From Agarophyton chilense (lineage: Eukaryota; Rhodophyta; Florideophyceae; Gracilariales; Gracilariaceae): DNA of 64,000 nt. Shown here piece by piece: positions 23,834-33,783 of this stretch. Every line of letters starts with the position of its first letter. Positions within the stretch are counted from its first letter, which is position 1. The notes beneath the pieces were generated by a model. That model saw only the letters and a list, made by a program, of their open reading frames with translations. It ran no database searches and had not been told where the DNA came from. The translations under genes were made by a program, and so were the position numbers. The stretch spans positions 992,001 to 1,056,000 of the forward strand of contig JARGXX010000022.1 in assembly GCA_030374765.1 (NCBI GenBank), read 5' to 3'.

Positions 23834-24787
23834 TCATTGCGGGGTGTACGTGACATAATATGCGAAGAAAAAGTGGGGTCCACCTGCCACACACTCTTCT
23901 GCTATTGTGAACCAATAATCAAGCGCACCGGGCAACGAAACGTACAGCAAGCCGCTAAGAAACATGTACAGATTCGCTCGACCGAGCATGCGTGGTAACC
24001 ACATCAAGCCAAGAACGCGAAGCAGGACTGAGGTTGTTGTGGATACAAAAGATTTTACAAACCCGCTGCTGGGAAGAGCAGAAATGCCAACAGCTACTGC
24101 TCCGATCGTCATCGCGGCGGATAACTTGAATAAGTCAGGATGGTCGCGAATTTTGTCCATCCTCAAATGGAGCTGTTCTGGAGGTAGTCGCTCTTCTGGA
24201 AGCCACCCAGCCAGAGTAGGGAAAATAACTTGAGCGGCGAATGGTAGGCATATAAGCCAGATGTAACGCAGATTAAAATGGTCGGCCATAGGCCCCGCTA
24301 TGAGTGACCCGAAGAAATTACCGGCCATGTACAGTCCCCATACAAATTATACAAGGTCACTGCCACTTTCCGGCTTGGCGACCATCATCTCCGCATGTTT
24401 GCCTTCGCATAACAAATCTACGGCTGCAAGCTGTAGACTTCCCAGCATAAGAAGGAAAGCAGCAATGGATGCGAGAGCATGACTTAACTGCAGGCTGCCC
24501 AACACAGCCAACGCAATTGTGCCCGCAATGGAAACCAGTACAATATAGTAACGCTTATGGAAGCCCAAAAGGGGAACTGTATCAGACAAGAGTCCGATAG
24601 CGGCCTTAAGCGCCCAAGGGGTCTGCGCTACGGGGCCGAACGACTGATACTTATCACCTGTGACTCCAAGCGACTTGAGAAACGGCAGCTGGGTGTAGAG
24701 TGCAAGCTGACTGCATGGCAGGACTGAAAGAGTGACAGTTAGAGCACTCGTTTTGGAGACGTGTGGGATTTGAATGTTGGCGCATTG
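23834..24787 (-). pseudogene. BT1-family folate/biopterin transporter remnant
   Basis: BT1/FBT proteins are polytopic folate-biopterin transporters of kinetoplastids, algae and plants. On the minus strand one frame is open from 24787 to 23834 except for a TAA at 24347-24349. Visible family features are YQSFGPVAQTPWALKAAIGL (the TPW-K-G signature), LLSDTVPLLGFHKRYYI (the SD-P-GYR/K signature), hydrophobic helices (LVSIAGTIALAVLGSLQ), GNFFGSLIAGPMADHF after the stop, and further helices to the C-terminus. There is no ATG at the start of this frame. Upstream bases contain GTGAGT (about 24801) and TTTCAG (about 24732), which look like splice sites, but removing that stretch does not keep phase. 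I call it a decayed partial copy. Confidence 0.68.
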
Positions 24788-24845
24788 CTACTCACAATAT
24801 AAAACCCTTCAAGCCAATATACACGGATGTGAGCATCAAGGCAAA

Positions 24846-25469
24846 ATGCCAGCCAAAGCTGTGGACGATGGAGTGGACCTGCACGCCCGCACGCGCGCTG
24901 CCGCTGACGATTACGACTACGACGATGACTTTATCGATGGTGGTGATGTCGACAAACTCGATGAAGATGACAAGCATCTTTCCGACTATGTCGGCTTTAG
25001 CAGCGCCTGGGTGGGTGCAGACGACGCTGCAAACAGGCATCCAGTGGTAGATCGCAATTGGCTGGGAAACATGGTGCTTGAAGGATTTCCTGCGCAACAC
25101 ATCAGTGGTGCTTCTCAGCCGGGCGCCCAGTCTCTACCGGGTGCCCCCACTGCCAACGCCCGCACAGCTGCTCTAGAACGAGCCCCCATTAACCCCAACC
25201 CTACAAACGCTAAAAGCGCTCAGCAGCACCCTTTACCCTCTGGAGCCACAGCAGCACAATCGGCTGTGGCTCCGAGTATATCACCGAATACGCACAACTC
25301 ACATACTTCGGCTTCCGGCTCCACTGCGAGCACCCTCGCAAAAACCGCGTCACATGCGGTTCACCCCACGCCAGTTGCGCCACAAACGGCGCCAAAGCGG
25401 AGCAAGGAGCGGGAAATGGAGCATCATGCCAACCGTAAGCAGGGCATTGCACTGACGGCGGTTGAATGA
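24846..25469 (+). CDS. Acidic, low-complexity hypothetical protein
   Basis: The plus-strand frame is open from 24774; the ATG at 24846 (MPAKAVDDGVDLHARTRA) is the likelier start, giving 207 residues. It begins with an acidic tract (DDYDYDDDFIDGGDVDKLDE), continues with WVGADDAANRHPVVDRNWLG, and ends with an Ala/Ser/Thr/Pro-rich disordered tail closing on a basic stretch (KRSKEREMEHHANRKQG). No domain is recognised. Its 5' part lies antisense to the upstream end of the BT1-like remnant. It may be the first exon of a longer gene. Confidence 0.4.
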   Translation: MPAKAVDDGVDLHARTRAAADDYDYDDDFIDGGDVDKLDEDDKHLSDYVGFSSAWVGADDAANRHPVVDRNWLGNMVLEGFPAQHISGASQPGAQSLPGAPTANARTAALERAPINPNPTNAKSAQQHPLPSGATAAQSAVAPSISPNTHNSHTSASGSTASTLAKTASHAVHPTPVAPQTAPKRSKEREMEHHANRKQGIALTAVE

Positions 25470-25546
25470 AGTAGGACGCCCAACTCATGGTTTGCAAAGC
25501 CCAATATGCTCCTCTAAACTTGCACTTTTTCTTCCACCAGGTCCAT

Positions 25547-26467
25547 TTATTTCAACCACTCTCTAAAGTAAATATCATTTTCAACTATGTTTCCCTCCTT
25601 CACAAGTGTCCTCGCATGTGATACGTACTCTTCCCACGCCGCAAACCGAGGCAGCTCCTTTGGAGCGCAATCATTGTAAAACTCGCAGTAGTTTGAATAC
25701 GCGTTATATCCACTCATTTGAATCAATTCCATTACCATCTCATCCTTCAATCCAAGCGATCTGTACAATTGTATGCTACCACGCTTTAAAGAATGGCCTG
25801 TAAGCATCTCAAGATCACCTCTATCTACTCCAATTTGCGGAAGACGCTTCTGAAAAACACATCTGAAGCTCTTGCACGTCCAATCCCTTGATACATTTAA
25901 CGCTTCTCCTCCTTTTGTACTCTTGATTTCACAGAATAGATAACCACTCGTGTTTCCTCTGATGACCAACCACGAAAGTACTGCCACAAACGGATCCATC
26001 AACAAAGAATGGCGAAGTCCACTGTTCCCATCCCACTCTCGAACCGTGTACTTTCTTTGAACTGTTGAATTCTTTATGACCTCACAGAGAGTCATAGTTA
26101 TTCCACCGGACCATACGGACACGTTATCAATTTTAAGCTTTGATATTTCATCGTATCTCAAACCCAAATTAAGACCTAAAACCATCACGCAGTGCAGAGC
26201 GATATCAGTTGCACTTGGTTGATTACCACTTCCGTACCAAATCTTTTCGGCAATATCGCAGATATGTTCTGGCGTTCTAGGCCTTGCACGAATCGTAACG
26301 GCTCCAAAGCGCGACAGGTGCACACGATGTGCTCTTCTCAAACGATCGATATCTGGATTACCTATTAAGGGATTATCCTTCGCACTTCCATTTTCATGAG
26401 CAGACCAGGTTTGATCATGGCCGTTTTCGCAATACACTATCCTTAATCCTTGTAATACTCCTCCCAT
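25547..26467 (-). CDS. Crypton-like tyrosine recombinase
   Basis: A 306-residue minus-strand frame with the layout of a tyrosine recombinase. LGLRYDEISKLKI holds the first catalytic Arg (R104), GHSLKRG (H225-R229) stands at the HxxR box, and SGYNAYSNYCEFY carries the C-terminal Tyr (Y260 or Y264). Cryptons are DNA transposons that move as circles using such an enzyme, usually have no terminal inverted repeats, and have a Ser between the box-II His and the following residues as here. Oddity: the position expected to be Arg (HxxR) is Lys228 with Arg229 next to it. The N-terminal DNA-binding half is short; the frame just upstream encodes AESAWEEYYKD out of phase, so the start may be damaged. No reverse transcriptase is nearby, which argues against DIRS elements. 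Confidence 0.68.
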   Translation of the reverse strand: MGGVLQGLRIVYCENGHDQTWSAHENGSAKDNPLIGNPDIDRLRRAHRVHLSRFGAVTIRARPRTPEHICDIAEKIWYGSGNQPSATDIALHCVMVLGLNLGLRYDEISKLKIDNVSVWSGGITMTLCEVIKNSTVQRKYTVREWDGNSGLRHSLLMDPFVAVLSWLVIRGNTSGYLFCEIKSTKGGEALNVSRDWTCKSFRCVFQKRLPQIGVDRGDLEMLTGHSLKRGSIQLYRSLGLKDEMVMELIQMSGYNAYSNYCEFYNDCAPKELPRFAAWEEYVSHARTLVKEGNIVENDIYFREWLK

Positions 26468-26778
26468 GCTGATTCAGCTTCAATTTGCCAACTAAGATCA
26501 CTGTCCTAGGAAAAAGTGAAGAAGTTAGTAAGAGGTTTCTTGACGCTCATCATTTCAGGCTCAGAAAAAGAACCGAGCTCAAAAGGTTTCAGCGTTTTTG
26601 GCTCAAATTCATCTGTAAAGTTATTTTTACATTACCATACTATAACTGTTTTTTCGAACGTGTGGCATACTTTCAGCAATATCCAAATCTTTGCATCGAT
26701 CTTCATCCTAGACGACGATGATCATCTCTCCTTTTCCCAGTCGTCGGAGATAGCTTGGCGGGCGGGTTTTTTTGAATC

Positions 26779-27471
26779 ATGGAGCGCCTTGGTGTGAAAA
26801 AAGATATTCAAGGAGAAGGAACTGAATCGGGTTTTAAACTGCCACGTCAGATTAGTAGAATGGAACCAACAATTTGGAAACAAGCCTGCGGCTCGCTTTT
26901 GTCAAGTAAAAGTAATTGTTTCCGGAAGGGTTGCACGGAGAGTGAAGATGACATCAACGAAATGGGAGTTTGGCAGAAAGAACTGTGAAACCGCTTGTTT
27001 TTGCTTGAGCGTAGGAAAAATCTCAAGGACCGATCCAATCTGACATCTTTTTCTATTCCAGTGACACCGAGATCGACAACAGTGAGACAAGCAGAACCAG
27101 TACCTGTACCTCAACCACCACAATGCCCAGCTATACTCACAGAAAAGTTTGTACCAGAACTCCCGAAGAGTTTGATTGAGCTTGTCGTATTGTGGAGAGA
27201 TGGGTGTAAGAAAAGAAATTTTGTCCCAGTGCGACTATTAAGTACAGCGGAGACCAGAAGAAGACTGCTGAAGAACTACTCAAACAATCTTTGGAACAAA
27301 ACTGGGCAGAAATCAGCTTACTACAGCTTCAAGGATTTGATAGAGCACGTTGCACTTCAGCACAAGTCGATTATTTGCATTAAACAAAGAGGTGAGGACC
27401 AGCTATGGTTGGAAGCCGTGCATAAAGCTGAAAGTGTTATGCTACAAAACTTAGGAGAGACAGAATTCTAA
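26779..27471 (+). CDS. Possible GCR1_C-like DNA-binding protein, Crypton partner
   Basis: Two plus-strand frames, 26779-26988 (69 aa) and 26995-27471 (158 aa), follow each other with six bases between. The second contains LPKSLIELVVLWRDGCKKRN, later RRLLKNYSNNLWNKTGQKS, a helical pattern with conserved-looking Trp residues that resembles the GCR1_C DNA-binding domain. Cryptons are known to carry GCR1_C domains. It is divergent from the recombinase gene, with about 310 bases between starts, so the two may form one module. The domain call is by eye and uncertain. Confidence 0.42.
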
Positions 27472-27649
27472 TCGCTCAGTGCTTATCTTCGTTCCACTCG
27501 AAAAGGAAAAGGATCACATACTCTCAACACAAGCGAATAAAGAAAAGCTTCTACTCTAAACGTACACATATATGCAAACGACAAAACCTGGTTGAAAACC
27601 AAGCCTCTTTCGCTGCAGAATTTCTTCGTTAATACCTTTAAGATTGTAC

Positions 27650-28200
27650 AAAAATCCGAAGTGCAAGCGACATGAAGTGAGGTCAGGACTGAGCCCATTC
27701 TCACTTCAAGCACTGGGGCGAAGCCCAAGTACTCAAGAAACAGTGGTGCATGGGCTGAGCCCGTGCACCACATATGGTTTCGGGAGGAGCGCAAAACCGG
27801 TAGCAGGCAACACGAAGTGAGGTGTGGGCTAAGCCCAACCTTTTTTAAAGTACTAAAGCGAAGCTCAAGTGCTCAAGAAACAGTTGTGCATGGGCTGAGC
27901 CCATGCAACACGTATGGTTTCGTGCAGAGCCCAATACCGGTAGCAGGCAACACGAATTGAGGTGTGAGATAAGCCCAACTTCACATCAAGCATTCGGACG
28001 AAGCCCAAGTGCTCAAGAAACAGTGGTGCATGGGCTGAGCCCGTGCACCGCGTATGGTTTCGGGCGGAGCCCAAAAACGGTAGCAGGCAACACGAAGTGA
28101 GATGTGGGCTAAGCCCAACCTCCCTTGAAGTAGTTGGGTGATGTCCAAGCATTCAAAGAACAGTGGTGCATGTGATAAGCTCTTGAAGCACTTATGGGCT
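27650..28200. repeat. 140-bp tandem repeat with internal dyads
   Basis: About 3.7 tandem units. The same segment (CTCAAGAAACAGTGGTGCAT) recurs so that its CAG starts at 27741, 27881, 28021 and 28161, an exact 140-base period. Each unit contains dyads built on TGGGCT and AGCCCA, for example ATGGGCTGAGCCCAT and TGGGCTAAGCCCA, so each could fold into small hairpins. The last unit has diverged. The array lies directly 3' of the GCR1_C-like ORF. Apparent plus- and minus-strand frames here are products of the repeat and are not called genes. Confidence 0.88.
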
Positions 28201-29177
28201 TCGTTGAAGCTCCTAAAGTAATGGTTGTGCGTCATGTCGGAAGATTGTATCAGTAACAATTTGAACTTATGATTTTTGTTGTAGAATTTGGTAATTGTAT
28301 TAAGAAAGGTTACGTTCCGTGAAGAGTTATGGTCAAAGTCGCTATTGAGTGTCAATCAAAGAAGAATGAGTTAGAAAAAAGCGATTTGAAAAGGTTTATG
28401 TCGTTTGAACTATGTTGTATCATAAATGTGTGAGAACCTTCAGTGGCGTTCGCACAGCAAAATAGAAGGTTCTTAGTAGTTATATAATGCAACCTTTTTA
28501 TTATTTTTCAGTTGAGAACCTTGTAGAAAATGAATAAAGACGTTGAATCTCGTATTTGTTTCATATAGTGTTCAGATAGATAGTCGACTGTTCTAAGAAC
28601 CCTCTGAACATGACCAGCTTTTGGTAGTTAAGATATGGACATTTCTGAATTCATACAAAACTTTCTATCATCTCCCAATAAATTATTTAACAGTGCCGTT
28701 TAGTAGTCTTGCTATTATCCCCTACGTTTGACATTTTCTGTAAGATGACAGACACCCCTACAAGAAGAGAACCCGTCAGTCACGCTACTGTGGGGTTCTT
28801 ATCGACAAATAATCCACCATTATCAGCCGTGATTCACAAATGCTGCTGCCCAGAGATGCGCACGTGGGCAGCCGCGCATGGGGCGCGCCACGTGGCCTCG
28901 TGGCTACGGGGTGCGCGAGACTATCCGTGGCGGCTGTCACGAGCTGTCCAAAAAGCACACGAGGCCGCGCAACGAGAAGTTGCGAAGGGTGATTTGCGCT
29001 ACACAACCGCACGCTGCGCGGAGGGGCGGAATTAAATCTCGTCTCCCCGCGCGCACCGTCTCAGCGCGGCGCTTCGCTTCGCTCCCCCGCCGAGGACGCT
29101 TCCCGCCCCGCCCCACCCCCGTCCCCCCGTCCGCATACCCAAACCTCACCCCCCTCTCCCCTCCCGCCGCCGCTATA
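28201..29177. other. AT-rich spacer grading into a GC-rich 5' region
   Basis: 28201-28780 is AT-rich with no gene. From about 28850 the base composition turns strongly GC-rich, and this continues into the plastid-protein fragment starting at 29178. Upstream of that start 29100-29175 is C-rich (CCCCACCCCCGTCCCCC), which may be promoter or 5' leader. I see no obvious TATA box other than CGCTATAATG overlapping the start. Confidence 0.35.
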
Positions 29178-29735
29178 ATGTTCGCCGCGCACGTGTCGTC
29201 CGCGCAGTCGCCGTCGCCGCCGCCGTCGCCGTCGCCGTCGCACGCCGCGCTCGCAGTGCGTAGCGCCCCGTCCCTCTCGCCGCGACCCCTAATAAGTCGC
29301 CTCCACCGCACTGCAGCGCCGCGCCGCACCGCCTTCATCCCCACCACCCCGCGCATCCCGTTTCGGAACCGCTCTCTCTGTCCTGGTCGCCCTGCGCCCA
29401 TCCCGCGCGCCCCGCGCGCCACGCTCTCCGACACCTCCAACCTGCAAGACGTGGCCGAAGTCATGCTGCGAGCCGTCGAGGTCTCGCGTCATCTGCGTCA
29501 GACCGTGCCTGATATCGCCGCCCGCTCCCGACTCTCCGTTGCAGATGCTGCCACCTATGCCGCAAAGCTCGCCGCTCTCACGCGCGTCCCGATTGATGTC
29601 ACCGACACCGGCGATTTTGCTTATCGCTTCCCGTCAAACGTCCGTACTTTGCTTCGTGCCGCTTCGTTCCGCGCAAAGCTGCGCATGGCTTTGAAAACCT
29701 TCTTTCCTCCTTATAGGAGTATAGGACCAAAATGA
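29178..29735 (+). CDS. N-terminal fragment of a plastid-targeted protein (At5g03900-like)
   Basis: The chosen ATG at 29178 gives 185 residues. Residues 1-80 are rich in Ser, Pro, Arg and Ala with few acids, like a plastid transit peptide. Then come VAEVMLRAVEVSRHLRQTVP and LSVADAATYAAKLAALTRVP, and the stretch VTDTGDFAYRFPSNVRTLLR, which resembles the GD-Y-FP--(F/V)R motif of the plant plastid family of At5g03900. That family is much longer, with membrane segments after this motif. Here the frame ends at FFPPYRSIGPK, so the copy is truncated; fifty bases further an E(z)-like sequence begins. Its high GC contrasts with both flanks. Confidence 0.45.
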   Translation: MFAAHVSSAQSPSPPPSPSPSHAALAVRSAPSLSPRPLISRLHRTAAPRRTAFIPTTPRIPFRNRSLCPGRPAPIPRAPRATLSDTSNLQDVAEVMLRAVEVSRHLRQTVPDIAARSRLSVADAATYAAKLAALTRVPIDVTDTGDFAYRFPSNVRTLLRAASFRAKLRMALKTFFPPYRSIGPK

Positions 29736-29786
29736 TACGAATCCTCCAAGGTTCTATAAAACCAAGACCCTCGGAGATGCTTAAGG

Positions 29787-32700
29787 GTGATTCCATTCTT
29801 TTTTTTTATTTGCCGGCAGTGCTACACTCATAACTGCATTGTGCATGGTAACCACACAGCCGAGCCTAGCAATACGATTCCGGACAAAATAAGAAAGGAA
29901 TCCTCAAATCGCCAGATCTCCAAGATTATCGAGTCCAAGTGTGAAGATGGAATGAAAAAGAAATGCTGGCTCTTCGAGTAGTCCCTAGCGGAAGGTGAAG
30001 TATGGTGGAGAGGTGTTGAACGCGATGCACGTAAAGCGGCGGATGTGAGAGGGTTGATTCTCGAATTACACACCGTATTCGGGACTGATCCATGTCGAAG
30101 TGCAAGCTCTTTCAAATTCATACTTGCTCCACACTACTTGAAATTGGAGCTCATCTGTTTTCGCGTCGGCTCTTTATTCACTGTGATCGAAGGAATCCGG
30201 CCGGTTGAATCCAAGCAGAAAAGCCGGCGACGATTTCGCAAATCTCCGTACAGTGTTGATAGATCCGAGTCGAAGCGCAAAAGATGCGCATGGAAGACAA
30301 AAACGGTCTGAAAGGTGGTCTCAGAAAAGATTTTGAGCCTTGCAAGCATCATGGGCCTTGTACAGCGATGTCTTGTCTGTGTTATTTGAATGGTGCCAAT
30401 TGCGAGAAGTATTGATCTTGTAGTCACAATAGATCCCAACAAGACCGCCAAGAACGCAAACTAACCTGTGCAAACTCTTTTAAGGGCTGTTCTTGCAAGT
30501 CTTCTGAAGCATGTGTTATTCGTGGAAACGGGAATGTGATCCAGATCTTTGCAAAACCTGTCACGATTGAAAAGAAGAACGTGGTAGAAAAAGCTGTAGG
30601 AACAATGGGTTACTGATGGGGAAACGGAAGAGAATCGTTGTGAGTCATTCTGAAACTCGTTGTTGGGGAGCGTTTGAAACGACCCCTATTGCGAATAATG
30701 AAGTCATTGGAGAATATGTGGGCGAGATAATCGATCAAGAACATGCGGATCGGCGAGGTCGTTTGTACGACGAAGTTCAGTATTCTTTTCTCTTTAATAT
30801 ATTAGACGATTATGCGCTAGACTCTACTCGAATCGGTAAAAAATTGCGATATTGTAACCATGCCTTTGAGCCCAACTGTTAGGCTCGGCTAATGCGGGTA
30901 GCAGGAGATATACGAGTTGGTCTGTACGCCAAGTGAGACATTTGGAAGCGTGAAGAGTTGTTTTTTGACTACAAATATAAGTCCGGTCCGGGTTGGGCTG
31001 TACCTGCGAAGGATAAGGAACGGACCCGGGCAGTTCGGGAAAAAAACAGCATTATTAGTGTACTGAAACGGGCAACATCAAATCAAAGCGGAGATGGAGC
31101 TGATTCCAATATGGAGAATGGAAATGAGGGAGTCATGGATGACCCTCCTGTGGACCCTAAGATCAAGAAAGCAAAGGTTGCCCATGCGTTCAAACGCTCT
31201 GTCGAAAAGAACAAGGAAACCCAGGTAATTCGTCGAAATTTGTCCTCGACTAAAGAGTTAACGACTCGAACGAATAGCGAGGTACAGGAGCGACGGTTAA
31301 GATCCACCTCAAAAAATTCACAGCCAGTACAAGGACCTCTCTCTTTATGGCGTGGGGTGTTACGGAGAGTTGTTTCGAGAGCGACAAATGCTGCTTCTAT
31401 TGAACATCCTTTATCGAATAAACCGATTTCATCCCAAGGTTCAGATAATCTAAAATCGCTTCCATGTGGAGAAGATCAAAAGTTTGCTGGTCGGAAGTCA
31501 CGAACGGGCTTGGCCTCTGCTAGCTGTGACAGTGGCCCCAAACCACTTCACCGAGGCCATGGTGAGCGACCAGACAATGGTATTGCTGGAGGGGGCGGAG
31601 AAGAGATCTTGTCTAGAAAAGAAAATCGATCTTTGACGAAGATATCGCCCTCAACATCTCATATAAATGAAATAATCCCTTCTACCTCTGGCCATGTACA
31701 GAAAGCTAAGGAACCATTCAGAAGAGAACAGAGTTTTAAAATTGTTGAGAAAGAGACAAGCCAAAGACTCCAATGATGGCCGCAATGAAACCCCCGTCAA
31801 CAGTTTTGTAAGGGAGAGTGGGAGAGATCCCTCGAGTGGAAAACGAAATAGCTCCTCGAAAAAGAGACCACTCGCTATGCCTCATATCAATGAGAAAGCC
31901 TCTCCTAATCCAGATCCCAAGCTACAAGCGAGGGAACCGCACAAAAAGAAAAATCCATGTCCGTCCCCGAAACCAAAACCCCGCGAGAAGCACCAACGGA
32001 GACGACAACGTCTGAGTTGTGAACTCAAAATGAAGCGACTGATCATGCGTCGACGTCTAAGAAAGATATTTGGCTCCGACGGCGAAACAGATAGAGAAGA
32101 CAGTGGGTAAGGCGCCGAAGAATCACAAAATCCACTGCAACCAGTTGTTGAAGAAGGGCCTTCACCCATTCCAGAAAGCCGGCCAAGGAAAAGACAGCAT
32201 GTGGATCTCCAGGACCGAGGAAACGTTGTCTCCGGTAAACGTAGAAGGGCTACTGTTGAAAGTAGCAATGAAAATCTAATGAGCGAAAGGAAATTAAGAG
32301 CAAACGCGGATTTTGAGGAAGCAGATGCTTCCAAGTCAATCTGAGAAACCCATCGTATACGTCAAAGCAGAAAGTTGGCTTTACGCGCTGAGCCGACCTC
32401 AAGAACATTTGAAAAGGTCGAAGATGGTAAAAATCGGGCAGGCTAAGCAAATCGATTGTCCGGAAAACCGAATACTAGGCACTTTGTTCGAGACGTGCGG
32501 CAGCCCTCTGTTTCAGCACAAAATGACAATTCGGGCTGCTTAAGACGTTGTAGAGGCAGAAGTTTACGTCGTGCTGTTTGCTCACCATTTGAAACACTGT
32601 CTCGTCGGCGAGCAAAGCGTCCAGGCGTCCTAACCACGGACCAAGATCAGCCAAATTTTGAACTGCGTCTCCCCGGAGCGATTCCAAAGAAGCTAAGGTT

Positions 32701-32802
32701 TGCACACGAAGGTCAGCTGGAGCTATCCCGCACTCTTCGGAAGCATCTGCATCGGGAACGGAGTCGAATGGCGGACATGTTTCGAGTTCTGGTCGAATAG
32801 TG
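29787..32802 (+). pseudogene. E(z)-like: Enhancer-of-zeste (PRC2 H3K27 methyltransferase) pseudogene
   Basis: E(z) is the SET-domain catalytic subunit of PRC2. In order: ICRQCYTHNCIVHGNH (29808-29855) matches the FCRRCFKYDCFLH region; VWWRGVERDARKAADVRGL to TVFGTDPCRS matches the W-G-E...GT-TC SANT region; a basic linker follows. From 30335, in another frame, FEPCKHHGPC begins a CXC domain (NCEKY, GCSCKSS). From 30616, in a third frame, is the SET domain (GAFETTPIANNEVIGEYVGE, ADRRGRLYDE, SFLFNILDDY, NHAFEPNC) ending in EELFFDYKYK. Damage: TAG 29979-29981, frame changes between 30200 and 30616, TGA after NCEKY near 30414, TAG 30880-30882, TGA 30934-30936. A basic, Ser/Lys-rich tail continues through 32802 with one frame change and three stops. 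The N-terminal third is missing. Confidence 0.85.
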
Positions 32803-33473
32803 CCTCGAGCAGGACAGGAAAAAGACTCAGGGTAGAAGCCGTCACGGAAGGAGTACGAATTGCCGGAGTTCGCGAGTACGTCAAGAGCGTTGAATGCACT
32901 TGGCTCACACCAGCATCTAAAATACTATTACAAGAGTGAAACGGACCCAAACAAAGTGCAGGAAACGAATTAGAATGTGATGTTGTGCATGTTAGTACAC
33001 TTTACCGTTCTGACGCGTACGGAGTTAATGGGCGAGTTGGACAGCGTAACATGAAAGCGTACTTATTTGCGGCGAAGCGATAGGGCCGAAAACGAGTAGT
33101 GACTTTGTTGGGGCGGATGATACGAAGGTTAAGCAAGCGTGTGCTTTGATTCGCATTGTGTCAATGGTGCCATGGAAAAATACAGGAGTTGAAAATTAAC
33201 TCCATTACAGTTGCAGGAGTTGATTTGTGCATCGAGGAAGATTTGGTCTTACTTACATTTACATTACTTTCAATTTTTTTGAGAAAATTGAATGCACAGA
33301 ACACTCCATTAAAATTCCAAAAACATTTGATATTCAATTATTCTTCAATTACACTATAATGAAAGTGACTTCTGCCTGTGTAGTTGGGAAATGGTTTCCA
33401 AAAAGATGTCGTTATAGCATAAATGGTGCCTGTATTTCTCAGAAGAAAATCAGAGGGCGTGCGGTTCCCTATA
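32803..33473. other. AT-rich spacer
   Basis: No gene seen. The tail end of the E(z)-like pseudogene may extend slightly into it (KKTQGRSRHGRSTN in the same frame). 33240-33360 is A/T-rich simple sequence. Confidence 0.35.
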
Positions 33474-33719
33474 TGTAATAAACTGCACTCTTCGGATCAC
33501 CCGGAAGGTGCCACCAAGGCCCCATCCCTGATTTAATATCAGAAACCTAGCAAAAAATTGTCTGTAGGGCCAGATGGCCACCCCACTACTGCAAGAAAAA
33601 TATAACTATTATATTAACAAATACTCGACTATAGAGTATGTGTCAACAATGTCACGTATTTGTCATCACTTAGCGGATAATTCTCCCGGAGCACAATGAA
33701 CGATCATTTCATGCACCCA
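33474..33719 (-). repeat. LTR-like TG...CA repeat, diverged copy
   Basis: About 246 bases starting TGTAATAAACTGCACTC and ending GCACCCA. It aligns along its length with 49919-50173 (TGCAGTGGACTGCACTC to GCACCCA), at about two-thirds identity by eye. It lies next to the truncated end of a Gypsy copy, and the other lies next to the gag end of a copy of the same family. It is therefore probably an LTR (solo or displaced), though an unrelated short repeat is possible. It is much more A/T-rich than its partner. Confidence 0.5.
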
Positions 33720-33783
33720 TACGTGAAAATTCTTAAATGTAACACTTCCTGTCAATAGAAGACAAATTTTACGGTTTTTTGAG

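Noticed and set aside
25547-26467. DIRS-type retroelement as the source of the tyrosine recombinase
   Set aside because: No reverse transcriptase, RNase H or split direct repeats are found nearby, so a Crypton-like DNA transposon fits better.
27763-28152. Apparent ORFs on both strands within the 140-bp array
   Set aside because: They repeat with the array and change frame with its indels, so they are by-products of the repeat.
29808-29822. Splice acceptor (TTTTTTTTATTTGCCGGCAG) before the E(z)-like CYTHNC segment
   Set aside because: The codons just before it (ICRQ) already match the family's FCRR, so the coding similarity crosses the supposed junction.
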